A DNA stretch of 49,600 bases, taken from assembly GCA_003134785.1 (NCBI GenBank), contig PLCN01000006.1, positions 1 to 49,600 on the forward strand. The letters are read 5' to 3'. The position numbers and the translations under genes are program-made. Of this stretch, positions 27,448 to 36,365 are shown one piece after another (position 1 is the stretch's first letter; each line of letters starts with the position of its first letter). The DNA comes from Spartobacteria bacterium. Lineage in GTDB: Bacteria; Verrucomicrobiota; Verrucomicrobiia; Chthoniobacterales; UBA10450. The notes under the pieces were generated by a model. It was not told where the DNA came from and searched no databases. It saw only the letters and a program-made list of their open reading frames with translations.

Positions 27448-28362
27448 ATGGCATGTATAGAAGCACGCGGTCTCCGCAAGACCTACGGCACAACGATCGC
27501 GCTGGACGGCGTCGATTTGCGGGTCGAAGAAGGCCGCATCCTGGGACTCATCGGTCCCAACGGCGCAGGCAAAACGACCGCGCTCGATGCGATTCTCGGC
27601 CTCACCGCCTATGAGGGAGAACTGAAGGTGCTCGGACGCGACCCCTGGGCCGAGCGCGACCAGCTCATGTGCGATGTCTGTTTCATTGCCGATGTCGCGG
27701 TGCTCCCGCGCTGGATGCGTGTTTCGCAGGCGCTCGACTACGTCGCCGGGGTGCATCCGCGATTCGATCGCGCGAAGGCGGAAGGTTTTCTGGCGAAGAC
27801 GGAAATCAAGCGCACGAGCAAGATCAGACAATTGTCGAAGGGCATGGTAGCCCAACTCCATCTCGCGCTGGTCATGGCGATTGACGCGAAATTGCTGGTG
27901 CTGGATGAGCCGACCCTTGGCCTCGACATCCTGTATCGGAAACAGTTTTACGATTCCCTGCTGAACGACTACTTCGATCGCAGCCGCACCATCGTGGTGA
28001 CGACCCATCAGGTGGAAGAGATCCAGGATGTCCTGACCGATCTCATGTTCATCAACCGCGGCCGCATCGTGCTGGAATGCAGCATGGACGAATTCGAGTC
28101 ACGTTATGTGGAAGTGATGGTGCATCCCGACCATGTCGACGGCGCACGAGCCCTCCAGCCGATGAATGAACGCCAGGCCTTTGGTCGCAGCATCATGCTG
28201 TTCGATCACGTCGATCGCCAGCAACTCGCAGCCATCGGCGACGTGCGCACACCCAGCATCGCCGACTTGTTCGTCGCTGTGATGGGCAACAAGGCCGGCG
28301 AAGCTCAGCCGCCTTCGTCCCGCGACGGTGGGACTGTGGCGAGTCAGGGAGGAACAGCCTAA
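27448..28362 (+). CDS. ABC transporter ATP-binding protein
   Basis: A 304-aa protein with SD AAGGAGC. Walker A GPNGAGKTT, Q-loop region, signature QLSKGMVAQL (a variant of LSGGQ), Walker B LLVLDEPTLGLD and switch TTHQVEE are present. The about 70 residues after the switch (from DQHEGARALQ-like segment to ADLFVAVM) form a C-terminal regulatory part. The protein ends in a Gly/Ser tail. With the permease just downstream (overlap TAATG) it makes an exporter of the YtrB type, in families that answer to cell-wall antibiotics or solvents. Substrate unknown. Confidence 0.93.
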   Translation: MACIEARGLRKTYGTTIALDGVDLRVEEGRILGLIGPNGAGKTTALDAILGLTAYEGELKVLGRDPWAERDQLMCDVCFIADVAVLPRWMRVSQALDYVAGVHPRFDRAKAEGFLAKTEIKRTSKIRQLSKGMVAQLHLALVMAIDAKLLVLDEPTLGLDILYRKQFYDSLLNDYFDRSRTIVVTTHQVEEIQDVLTDLMFINRGRIVLECSMDEFESRYVEVMVHPDHVDGARALQPMNERQAFGRSIMLFDHVDRQQLAAIGDVRTPSIADLFVAVMGNKAGEAQPPSSRDGGTVASQGGTA

Positions 28363-29306
28363 TGAATACTCCATCGAACACCGGGCCCGAAGTACCTAAC
28401 GAGTCCAAGCTAACAATGCCAGCGGCCAAATCACCGATTCGGCCGCTCTACTGGTCGGTGCGGCGCGAGTTATGGGAGAACCGTTCGATTTATATCGCGC
28501 CGTTGATCGCCGCCGGGGTCGTTCTCTTCGGTTTCGCCATCACCGCGGGCGGCTTTCCTCAACGCAGGCGCAACGCGTTGTTGCTCGATCCCGCGCACCA
28601 GCGAGCCGCAATCGAGACGCCGTATGACGTCGTGGCCATGATGATCATGCTGACCGCGTTTCTCGTAGGGGTGTTCTATTGTCTCGACGCGCTGCATGGC
28701 GAACGCCGCGATCGCAGCATCCTGTTCTGGAAGTCGCTTCCCGTCTCGGATCTCACCGCCGTGCTCGCGAAGGCGATCATTCCCCTGGTGATTCTGCCGC
28801 TGCTCACCTTCGTCATCATTGAGGCCACGCAGTTTACCATGCTGCTGATCAGCACCGTAGCGCTGCTACCGAGCGGTCTGAGTGGCACGACATGGACACT
28901 GCTGCCTTACGGTCAGCTGTCGGTCATTCTGCTCTACGGTTTGGTCACGATGGTGCTCTGGCAGGCACCACTCTTCGGGTGGCTGTTGCTGGTCTCCGGT
29001 TGGGCGCGTCGTGCGACATTTCTTTGGGCTGTGTTGCCGTGGCTGGCGGTCGCCGCGGTCGAGAAGATCGCATTCAACACTTCGCATTTTGCCGCCCTGC
29101 TAAGCCAGCGCATGACGGGCAGCTTCGACGAGGCGTTCGTTGTCGTTAGCTACCCGCATGACGCCCACGTCCCTGTGGTCGATCGACTCACGCAACTCGA
29201 TCCGCTGAAGTTCCTGAGCAGCCCAGGTCTTTGGATCGGGCTGGTAATCGCCGCGACCTTCTTCGCGGCCGCTGTCCGGCTGCGCCGTTATCGCGGGGCG
29301 CTCTGA
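28362..29306 (+). CDS. ABC transporter permease (ABC-2 type)
   Basis: A 314-aa protein whose ATG overlaps the stop of the ATPase gene. It has six hydrophobic segments (first about IYIAPLIAAGVVLFGFAITA, later MIMLTAFLVGVFYCLD, LVILPLLTFVIIEA, and WLAVAAV...). A soluble stretch ERRDRSILFWKSLPVSD near 125-140 is typical of ABC-2 permeases, where it contacts the ATPase. Together with the previous gene and the YtrA-type regulator this is one operon. The cargo cannot be told from sequence. Confidence 0.88.
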   Translation: MNTPSNTGPEVPNESKLTMPAAKSPIRPLYWSVRRELWENRSIYIAPLIAAGVVLFGFAITAGGFPQRRRNALLLDPAHQRAAIETPYDVVAMMIMLTAFLVGVFYCLDALHGERRDRSILFWKSLPVSDLTAVLAKAIIPLVILPLLTFVIIEATQFTMLLISTVALLPSGLSGTTWTLLPYGQLSVILLYGLVTMVLWQAPLFGWLLLVSGWARRATFLWAVLPWLAVAAVEKIAFNTSHFAALLSQRMTGSFDEAFVVVSYPHDAHVPVVDRLTQLDPLKFLSSPGLWIGLVIAATFFAAAVRLRRYRGAL

Positions 29307-29354
29307 TCCAACTGCCGCGCTTAGCTCAATCACATAAGGACAACTTCTCAGAGT

Positions 29355-30079
29355 ATGAATATCAATCATCCGCTAGCGATCATCGCCGTCCTAAGTCTCG
29401 GATCCGTTTCTACCGTTCTCGCGCAGCAGAACCAGGACGAGCTTAAGCAGTGCGTTCTAGCACAGGCGCAAAGTGTCAGCCCGGATGCTTTCGCCTTTAC
29501 GCGGACAGTCCGCAACGAGCAAACATCCAACGGGAAAACCGAGAAGCACGTTAATATCGAAAAGTTCGATCCAACGAAACCGGCTGACGCACGATGGACG
29601 CTCGTCTCGGTCGACGGCGCGCCTCCTTCGGCTGACGCGTTGAAGACTTTTCGGACCGACTCTGCGAAACGCCGCGTCCCCGGTTACTATCGCCTGGCAG
29701 GCTATTTTGGAACGCCTGCGACAGCATCGAGCGACTCGCGTGGCCGAACGGTATTTCATTTTGCTGCTTTGCCGAAAGACACCGCGAAAGTGATGGACAC
29801 TGATGTATCGCAGAACGCCACCGCGGACGCGACGGTGGCCGAGGCAAACGGAGTGCCGTTTGTGGAGCAGTGGGCATCACCGTTAAGCCGATGCGAATAA
29901 AGCTGCTTATGAAGCTCGAACGCTACGAATCCACCGCCCGCTATCGCATCGGACCTGAAGGGAAGCCGCTCCTGGTAGAGCAAACTGCCGACATGACTGG
30001 ATCAGGAATGGGTCAGGAAGGACGGGGACACACCGTAATTACCTACAGTGACTATCGGGCTGTTGGCAACCAACGATAA
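29355..30079 (+). pseudogene. Exported protein of unknown function, frameshifted
   Basis: A signal peptide (MNINHPLAIIAVLSLGSVST, cleavage after VLAQ) is followed by an alpha/beta domain with an AAGGA ribosome binding site 48 bp after the permease gene. The first frame stops at 29900 in a tail (QWASPLSRCE) that does not fit. The sequence continues smoothly in another frame: GITVKPMRIKLLMKLERYES, then GPEGKPLLVEQT, DMTGSGMGQEGRGHTVITYS and DYRAVGNQR to 30079. One missing base at about 29865-29875 explains it. The whole protein would be about 241 aa. It may work with the ABC exporter upstream or the ADOP permease downstream, but this is only by position. Confidence 0.75.
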
Positions 30080-30138
30080 CTAAATCGATGACGCGCGCCA
30101 AATACCTAACGAAGAAAACAGACAGTTACTAATCGCTT

Positions 30139-32565
30139 ATGTTTTTATCCAGTCTTCGCTTCGCCATTCGCTCGCTCGCGCGCAGCCCCGGGTTCACCCT
30201 CCTCGCCATCATCACGCTCGGGCTCGGCATCGGTGCTAATACCGCCATGTTCAGCATCCTCAACTCGATCCTGCTCAAACCGCTGCCCTATCCCGCAAGC
30301 GAGCAACTCGAGCGGATCGACCGCGCGACCGCGCAGAATCCCCAGGGAAGGATTTCGCCGGCCGACTTTCTCGACCTCCGGCGCGAGATGCGAACATATG
30401 GTGAGATTGGCGCCTATACGCTCGGCGACACCAGCCTGTTCGAACCTGGTCAACCGGCCGAGATGGTTCGCGCTCTGCGCATCACGTCGAATTTGCTTTC
30501 AGTGCTCCGCGTCCAACCGCAGCTCGGCCGCAATTTCCTGTCGCAGGAAGACCTCCCGGGAAACGACCGCGTTGTTATTATCAGTCAGCGTTGCTGGCAG
30601 CAGCGTTTCGGCGGCAGATACGATGTTGTTGGCCGCATTATCCGCGTCGATGGCGAACCTCATGAGATTGTGGGCGTCCTGCCCGCGTGGTTCAACGACT
30701 GGCGGCACTTGGGCCCGTTCGATTTCTTCCGCCCGCTAACATTCGACCAACAAAAATCCGCCGACCGCCGCAGCACCATCGTACGGCCCATCGGTCGCCG
30801 CGGCGACAAGCTCTCGCAGGCTGAAGCGGCCGGCTTTATTGCCAACTTCGGTGCGCGCCTCGCCGCCGATTTCCCTGAGGTCAATGCCGGGAGTACCTGG
30901 CGTGCAATCCCGCTCAACGGCACAGCCCTGCCGAGCAGGGCCCTCATCATGATGGCGATGCTAATCGGCCTTTCCGGTTTTGTGCTGCTGATCGCTTGCT
31001 CCAATCTCGCGAACCTTCTCCTCGCCCGCACCATGGCGCGCGCGCGGGAATTCGCCGTCCGTTCCGCCCTTGGCGCTTCGCGCGCGCAATTGTTGCGCCC
31101 GTTAATGGCCGAGTCGCTCTTGCTGGCCATTGCCGGTGGGGCCTGCGCGGTGCTTGTCGCACGGTGGGCCGCCGATTGGCTCTCCGTTCGAACCATCGGA
31201 GAGAACGGCGAACGCTTAGTGTTCGCCTTTGACTGGCACGTATTCGGCTGGGCGTTTGTCGCCTCGCTTGTCACGGCCATCGCGTTCGGCCTGGCACCGG
31301 CGCTCTTCGCGCTACGGCTGAATGTAAACGACACACTGAAGAGCGGCGCGCGTGGCATGAGTGGGGGTCGCGGTCATCAACGTTTTCGCCACGGTCTCAT
31401 CGTCGGCCAGTTTACGCTCGCGATGGTGTTGCTGACTGGGGCCGCGCTTTTTGCCCGCGGTCTCGATGAGTTGAATAACACTCACGCCGGCTGGCAATCC
31501 GAACATGTTGTCACCGGAACAGTGGTGCTCCCGGCCGCCGGCTACCCCGATGCCGACAGAATTAACGCCTTCCACCGGGTCACGCTCGAGCGGCTGCAAG
31601 CCATCCCCGGCGTGGCATCGGCCAGCGTTTGTTCCTTCGCGCCTTTCTTTAACTGGGGAGATGTCCGCAAGTATCTCATCGAAGGCCGCGAGCGTCCCCA
31701 ACCCGGTCGCGAACCCGCTGCCGTCGTTAACAGTATTACTCCACGTTATTTCGACACCTTCGGCACCCGTCTGCTCGCCGGACGCTTCTTCAACGAAAGT
31801 GACAGCCAAACTTCGCCTAAGGTTTTCATCATCAGCCAGTCGATGGCGGTGGCGCTATTTGGGAGCGAAAATCCGATCGGTCACCGTCTCGCTCAAACCG
31901 GTATCGGAAATAATTCGCAATGGGGCGAAATCGTTGGTGTGGCGGCCGATGTAAAATCGATTCTCCCAGATCCAGGGCCGGTGACCTTTCAACTTTACCA
32001 GCCCATGACTCAGGACCCGCAGCCTTACAGCCAGATCGCCGTCCGCACCAGCGGTGTCGCGCCTTCCACCCTCCTGCAAAGTATCCGTAGCGTTATGACC
32101 GAACTGGATGCCGATTTGCCGGTCCGCCAGCTCGAACCCGGCGACACGACGATCGAACGCGCCAACACGCAAACCGCCATCATGCGCGACATGCTTACCG
32201 CGTTCGCCCTCCTCGGCCTCGGCCTTGCCACGTTAGGTATTTATGGCGTTATCGCTCGCACGATGGCTCAACGCACCGGCGAGTTTGCGATTCGCTTCGC
32301 GCTGGGAGCCAGCGTCAGGGACATCACTCGCATCGTTCTGACTTCTGGCGTGAAGCTGGCGCTGCTCGGCTCGGCTCTCGGTTTACTCGGTGGAGTAGGT
32401 CTTTCCCGACTGCTCGCTGTCGCTTTTCCCGGCATGCGCCTCAACGATCCCTTGATATGGATCGGCGCTACCTTCCTGCTCATCGCCGTGGCCTTGGTCG
32501 CATCCTGGCTCCCCGCTCGCCGCGCCGCGCGCATCAACCCGATCGAGGCGCTCCGTGCGGAGTAA
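30139..32565 (+). CDS. Orphan duplicated FtsX/MacB-type permease (ADOP family)
   Basis: An 808-aa protein. The N-terminus FLSSLRFAIRSLARSPGFT, then LGLGIGANTAMFSILNSILL and KPLPYP is the signature of the acidobacterial duplicated orphan permeases. There are two MacB-like periplasmic domains and two FtsX modules of four helices (first near residues 270-420, second near 680-805, ending ARRAARINPIEALRAE). No ATPase is fused or next to it; the nearest is the unrelated YtrB-type one. Such proteins are thought to move lipids, peptides or antibiotics, or to transmit tension in the envelope. The role here is unknown. Start fits SD-less ATG after a short gap. Confidence 0.9.
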   Translation: MFLSSLRFAIRSLARSPGFTLLAIITLGLGIGANTAMFSILNSILLKPLPYPASEQLERIDRATAQNPQGRISPADFLDLRREMRTYGEIGAYTLGDTSLFEPGQPAEMVRALRITSNLLSVLRVQPQLGRNFLSQEDLPGNDRVVIISQRCWQQRFGGRYDVVGRIIRVDGEPHEIVGVLPAWFNDWRHLGPFDFFRPLTFDQQKSADRRSTIVRPIGRRGDKLSQAEAAGFIANFGARLAADFPEVNAGSTWRAIPLNGTALPSRALIMMAMLIGLSGFVLLIACSNLANLLLARTMARAREFAVRSALGASRAQLLRPLMAESLLLAIAGGACAVLVARWAADWLSVRTIGENGERLVFAFDWHVFGWAFVASLVTAIAFGLAPALFALRLNVNDTLKSGARGMSGGRGHQRFRHGLIVGQFTLAMVLLTGAALFARGLDELNNTHAGWQSEHVVTGTVVLPAAGYPDADRINAFHRVTLERLQAIPGVASASVCSFAPFFNWGDVRKYLIEGRERPQPGREPAAVVNSITPRYFDTFGTRLLAGRFFNESDSQTSPKVFIISQSMAVALFGSENPIGHRLAQTGIGNNSQWGEIVGVAADVKSILPDPGPVTFQLYQPMTQDPQPYSQIAVRTSGVAPSTLLQSIRSVMTELDADLPVRQLEPGDTTIERANTQTAIMRDMLTAFALLGLGLATLGIYGVIARTMAQRTGEFAIRFALGASVRDITRIVLTSGVKLALLGSALGLLGGVGLSRLLAVAFPGMRLNDPLIWIGATFLLIAVALVASWLPARRAARINPIEALRAE

Positions 32566-32611
32566 TGTTGAACCCTGCGACTCCCTAACGAGGAGGCCTC
32601 CAGCTATAACT

Positions 32612-33304
32612 ATGCAGACTTACGCAAGAATTGCCGGAGTGTTATTCCTGTTCTCTTTTATCGCGGGCGGCTTCGGAGAGGCCTACGTTCCGTCCCAGCT
32701 CATCGTGGCCGGTGACGCTGCGGCCACGGCGGGAAACATCAAAGCCTTTGGTTCATTGTTCCGCTGGGGCTTTGCCGGTTACCTCGTAGAGGCCGTCTGT
32801 GATATTGGGCTGTCGTTGACCTTTTACATGTTGCTCAGACCTGTCCGCAAAGATATCGCGCTTCTCGCCGCCTTCTTCGGGCTGGTCGGCACGGCCGTCT
32901 TTGCCGCCGCCGAGCTCTTTTACCTTGCCCCTTCACTCATCCTGCGAGGCGACAGCTATTTGAAGACCTTCTCGACTGATCAACTCAACACTCTCGCGCT
33001 GCTGTCCCTCAAGTTGTTTGCCTATGGTGGTGCGATGTTCACAGTGCTCTACGGCGTGGCCTGGGTCCTACGCGGTTACTTAATCTTTCGATCGGGCTAT
33101 CTTCCCAAATTTCTCGGCGTTCTTATGACGTTCGGTGGTCTCGGATTTATCATGAGGAATTTTCTGCTCGTCCTTGCGCCGGCCTACGCATCCGACGGCC
33201 TTCTCTTGTTGATGGTGCCAGGGGGACTGTCACTGGCCGCGTGGCTGCTCGTGAAGGGCGTGAACGAACAACGATGGAATCGGCAAGCCTCGTTAGGCAC
33301 ATGA
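32612..33304 (+). CDS. DUF4386 membrane protein, copy 1
   Basis: The start at 32612 (230 aa) begins MQTYARIAGVLFLFSFIAGG, as typical of DUF4386. Hydrophobic helices lie near residues 6-26, 50-75, 90-120, 135-160 and 175-220, and the C-terminus ends LLVKGVNEQRW then QASLGT. The conserved YVPSQLIVAGDAAATAGNI loop after the first helix is present. DUF4386 has no known function. It ends in an ATGA overlap with the first anchored oxidoreductase, so the two are surely co-translated; the same pair is repeated at 35596-37436 and is fused at 37466-39718. Confidence 0.85.
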   Translation: MQTYARIAGVLFLFSFIAGGFGEAYVPSQLIVAGDAAATAGNIKAFGSLFRWGFAGYLVEAVCDIGLSLTFYMLLRPVRKDIALLAAFFGLVGTAVFAAAELFYLAPSLILRGDSYLKTFSTDQLNTLALLSLKLFAYGGAMFTVLYGVAWVLRGYLIFRSGYLPKFLGVLMTFGGLGFIMRNFLLVLAPAYASDGLLLLMVPGGLSLAAWLLVKGVNEQRWNRQASLGT

Positions 33305-33345
33305 AAATAAAACGAATAATAAAGTGGACTGCACGCGCACTGTTG
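33241..33345 (+). repeat. Long direct repeat at DUF4386/oxidoreductase junction, copy A
   Basis: This stretch of about 105 bp covers the last codons of DUF4386 copy 1 and the first codons of oxidoreductase 1. It matches 36261-36365 at roughly 90 percent of positions by eye (GTGAAGGGCGTGAACGAAC, ACGATGGAA, CAAGCCTCGTTAGGCA, ATGAAAATAAAACG, TAAAGTGGACTG). The rest of the two gene pairs is much more diverged, which points to block duplication with later local conservation or gene conversion. Confidence 0.85.
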
Positions 33346-34416
33346 TTCGCCTTAATATTGGCGTTTCTGTGCGGGTTCATCGCCTACTGGACTTCGACTA
33401 ACGACTGCGGACGCACCATTCCTGCCGGAGCTGAGCGGATGAAAGCGATCAAGTATTGCGAATACGGCTCGCCGGATGACGTTCTGAAGCTGGAACAAGT
33501 CGAAAAGCCGGTTCCGAACGACGACCAGGTCCTTGTCCGCGTTCGCGCCGTTTCCCTCAGGTTTTATGACGGTGGCATGCTGGAAGGCGGTATCGGTAGA
33601 CTAATCTTTGGACTTCGGAAGCCAAAAAATACCATCCCGGGATCTGATTTCGCCGGAACCGTTGAAGCGGTCGGCCGGAACGTGACTGAATTCAAGCCAG
33701 GCGATGAAGTCTTCGGAGTAAGAGCAGGTGCTCTGGCCGAATACATCTGCGTTAGGCAGGCTGGAGCAATCGCTCTGAAGCCGGCTAACACTAACTTCGA
33801 GCAAGCCGCCTCGATCCCTACCGCGCTGGTATCTTTGCAGGGTCTGCGCGATACGGGGCGACTGCAAAAAGGCCAGAAGGTCCTGATCAATGGTGCCTCG
33901 GGTGGTGTCGGGACATTTGCCGTCCAGATCGCCAAGGCTTTCGGCGCGGAAGTGACCGGCGTTTGCAGCACCAAAAACCTGGACCTGGTCCGATCGCTCG
34001 GTGCCGATCACGTGATTGATTACACTAAAGAGGACTTCACCAAGGGCGAAGCGCGTTACGACGTAATCTACGATCTGGTCAATAATCGGTCCTTTGCGGA
34101 ACGGCGCCGCATTCTCAAGCCTGGCGGCATCTGTGTCCTGGCCGGTATCGGCGGCTCAGGAATGCACAAGGACACCTTATCGAATCTGGCAGGCGAGCTT
34201 ACTGCTTCGTTGCGCTCAAAATTCGGGAACGAGAAATTTGTTCTCTTCGGCGTCGACATTAACAAGAAAGACCTCGGCGTTCTCCGCGACTTGACTGAGA
34301 GCGGGAAAGTGTTGCCCGCTCTGACCAAGACTTACCCGCTCACTGAAACCGCCGCGGCCTACAACTACCTTGAGACCGGCCATGTCCAGGGGAAGATCGC
34401 GATTACAATCGAATGA
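33301..34416 (+). CDS. Membrane-anchored MDR oxidoreductase (quinone-oxidoreductase-like), copy 1
   Basis: The ATG at 33301 overlaps the upstream stop (ATGA). 371 aa. The N-terminus MKIKRIIKWTAR is basic, then comes a helix (ALLFALILAFLCGFIAYW) and TSTNDCG; by the positive-inside rule the enzyme would be outside the cytoplasm. The MDR domain begins at MKAIKYCEYGSPDDVLKLE, with GSDFAGTVEAVG and FKPGDEVFGV. The NAD(P) fold is VLINGASGGVGTFAVQIAK, then GAEVTGVCST and LGADHVIDYTKEDF. There is no catalytic-zinc GHE motif, so it is of the zinc-free quinone reductase type. Two Cys (in TNDC and KYCEYG) are shared by copies 1-3. The substrate is not known. Confidence 0.87.
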   Translation: MKIKRIIKWTARALLFALILAFLCGFIAYWTSTNDCGRTIPAGAERMKAIKYCEYGSPDDVLKLEQVEKPVPNDDQVLVRVRAVSLRFYDGGMLEGGIGRLIFGLRKPKNTIPGSDFAGTVEAVGRNVTEFKPGDEVFGVRAGALAEYICVRQAGAIALKPANTNFEQAASIPTALVSLQGLRDTGRLQKGQKVLINGASGGVGTFAVQIAKAFGAEVTGVCSTKNLDLVRSLGADHVIDYTKEDFTKGEARYDVIYDLVNNRSFAERRRILKPGGICVLAGIGGSGMHKDTLSNLAGELTASLRSKFGNEKFVLFGVDINKKDLGVLRDLTESGKVLPALTKTYPLTETAAAYNYLETGHVQGKIAITIE

Positions 34417-35537
34417 CGCTCCTTAAGCGGATTCTTAAATGGATAGGTATCGTCATGTTAGCCGTGGTGTTGGCAGGCGGGATCTATCTCTTTGTCTCTT
34501 ACTGGACTTCTACAAATGATTGCGACTCAAGAACCGGCCCACCCACTAATCCTATGAAAGCTATTCGTAAGTGCGAATACGGTTCCCTGACGCTGCGGGC
34601 CGTGGAGAAGCCAATCCCCACCGACGATCAGGTCCTGATCAAAGTTCGCGCCGCGTCTCTCAATGCCGCCGACGGGCACCTACTCCGCGGCTCCTTCGTA
34701 ATGCGTCCCATCACCGGAATGCGGAAGCCAAAGGATTCACGCTTCGGGATCGATTGCGCGGGGACGGTGGAGGCGGTGGGGAAGAATGTCACCCAATTCA
34801 AACCAGGTGATGAAGTTTTCGGCGCGGCTAATGGAACGATCGCCGAGTATGTCTGTGCTCCGGCACGAACATTGGTGACGAAGCCAGATAACGTCACGTT
34901 CGAGCAGGCGGGCTCCGTCGCAGTGGCCGGACTTACGGCGCTGCAAGGTCTTCGCAACCAGGGAAACATTCAGCCCGGACAAAAGGTTCTCGTCAATGGC
35001 GCCTCCGGAGGAGTAGGTACGTTCGCGGTGCAGATCGCGAAGGCATTTGGTGCAGAGGTAACCGCCGTCTGTAGCCCTAGGAACCTGGAACAGGCCCGAT
35101 CAATCGGCGCCGACCACGTCATCGACTACACGAAAGAGGACTTCACCGTAGGCAATCAGCGTTACGATACGATTTTCGACAACGTTGGGAACCATACCAT
35201 TGCCGAGCGCCGGCGCGTCCTGGCTCCGAACGGCATCTGTGTCCTGGCTGGAATGGGCAGCGCCGGAAAGCACGAAGGCCAGTGGTCGCGCCTGGCTGGC
35301 AATCTAAAATCCTTTTTCGTGTCGCCGTTTATCTCCCAGAAGTTCAAGTTCTTCATCGGCAAGGTCCTCCAGGCAGACCTGGCCGTGCTGCGCGACCTGA
35401 TGCAGGAGGGCAAGCTGAAGCCCGTTATCGACCGCGAGTATCCGATGAGCAAGACCGCGGAAGCTCTCGATTACCTGGAAGAAGGCCACGCCCGCGGCAA
35501 AGTAGTGATTACTGTGGAACAGGACAACAAACTCTAA
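34413..35537 (+). CDS. Membrane-anchored MDR oxidoreductase, copy 2
   Basis: 374 aa, starting with ATG at 34413 in an ATGA overlap with copy 1. It has the same build: basic MTLLKRILKWIG, one helix (IVMLAVVLAGGIYLFVSYW), STNDCDSRTGPPTNP, then MKAIRKCEYGS. The core has CAGTVEAVGKNVTQFKPGDE, VLVNGASGGVGTFAVQIAKA and IGADHVIDYTKEDF. The N-terminal strand of the catalytic domain is shortened (EYGSLTLRAVEKPIP compared with EYGSPDDVLKLEQVEKPVP). It ends 58 bp before DUF4386 copy 2. It is a tandem paralogue not followed directly by its own DUF4386, perhaps formed by a separate duplication. Confidence 0.87.
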   Translation: MTLLKRILKWIGIVMLAVVLAGGIYLFVSYWTSTNDCDSRTGPPTNPMKAIRKCEYGSLTLRAVEKPIPTDDQVLIKVRAASLNAADGHLLRGSFVMRPITGMRKPKDSRFGIDCAGTVEAVGKNVTQFKPGDEVFGAANGTIAEYVCAPARTLVTKPDNVTFEQAGSVAVAGLTALQGLRNQGNIQPGQKVLVNGASGGVGTFAVQIAKAFGAEVTAVCSPRNLEQARSIGADHVIDYTKEDFTVGNQRYDTIFDNVGNHTIAERRRVLAPNGICVLAGMGSAGKHEGQWSRLAGNLKSFFVSPFISQKFKFFIGKVLQADLAVLRDLMQEGKLKPVIDREYPMSKTAEALDYLEEGHARGKVVITVEQDNKL

Positions 35538-35595
35538 CAATGCGCGAGATGAACCGAACGGGCTTATTTGAATCACTCCCGCAAGGAAAACAAGT

Positions 35596-36324
35596 GTGAG
35601 CACAGTTATCATGACGAGACGGATTGCAGAAGCGTCGCCGCGTTTCAAGGCCAGAATGGCTGGCCTCTCCTATTTGCTTGGAGCCTTGACCTCAGTTCTT
35701 GGTCAAATGGTTATTCTTGGCATGCTCGTTGTGCCCGGCAATGCGACCGCGACGGCGGCCAGCATCCTTTCGCACGAGTCTCTGTTTCGGCTGGGATTCG
35801 TGGCTTCCCTGATGACTGTGCCGTTCCATCTCCTTTGGGCGGCTCTTTTCTATGGCCTCTTTAAGCCGGTCAATAGGAGCGTCTCGTTACTCGCTGGGTT
35901 TATCATGCTCCTGGGATGCGCGATGTGGGCCCTCAGCAGTCTTTTTCAACTCGCCCCCTTGCTTGTCCTGCAAGGCAAGAGCTCCTTGAGCGCATTTGCA
36001 CCCGAACAGTTGCAGGCTCTGGCGCTCATGCTTCTCAAATTGAATGCGCAAGCCTACGACATCGGCCTGGTGTTCTTCGGATTATGGTGTGTCCTGGTCG
36101 GCTACCTCATTTTCAGGTCAACCTTTATGCCTCGAATTATTGGCGTGCTGGAGGTTTTTGCCGGCCTGGGTTACCTGACTCTTCTGTGGCGGCCGCTCGC
36201 ACACTATTTGTCTCCATATAACCTTGCGCTGGCCGGCCCCGGGGAAATATCGCTGATGCTGTGGCTCCTCGTGAAGGGCGTGAACGAACAACGATGGAAA
36301 GAGCAAGCCTCGTTAGGCATATGA
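35596..36324 (+). CDS. DUF4386 membrane protein, copy 2
   Basis: 242 aa from GTG at 35596 (AAGGAAAA about ten bases upstream); ATG at 35611 or 35656 are alternatives. It shows the family's first helix (MAGLSYLLGALTSVLGQM), the VVPGNATATAASIL loop and a C-terminal LLVKGVNEQRWKEQASLGI almost identical to copy 1. The stop overlaps the start of oxidoreductase copy 3 as ATGA-like spacing. It forms the second DUF4386-MDR unit. The function is unknown. Confidence 0.85.
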   Translation: MSTVIMTRRIAEASPRFKARMAGLSYLLGALTSVLGQMVILGMLVVPGNATATAASILSHESLFRLGFVASLMTVPFHLLWAALFYGLFKPVNRSVSLLAGFIMLLGCAMWALSSLFQLAPLLVLQGKSSLSAFAPEQLQALALMLLKLNAQAYDIGLVFFGLWCVLVGYLIFRSTFMPRIIGVLEVFAGLGYLTLLWRPLAHYLSPYNLALAGPGEISLMLWLLVKGVNEQRWKEQASLGI

Positions 36325-36365
36325 AAATAAAACGAATATTAAAGTGGACTGGACGCGCGCTTTTG
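36261..36365 (+). repeat. Long direct repeat at DUF4386/oxidoreductase junction, copy B
   Basis: The partner of 33241-33345; it covers the same part of the second DUF4386-MDR pair, including the identical block CAAGCCTCGTTAGGCA before the ATG. Confidence 0.85.

Noticed and set aside
27051-32565. Antibiotic biosynthesis or self-resistance cluster around the ABC exporter
   Set aside because: No biosynthetic enzyme is nearby; regulator, ABC pair and ADOP permease are common stress-type modules.
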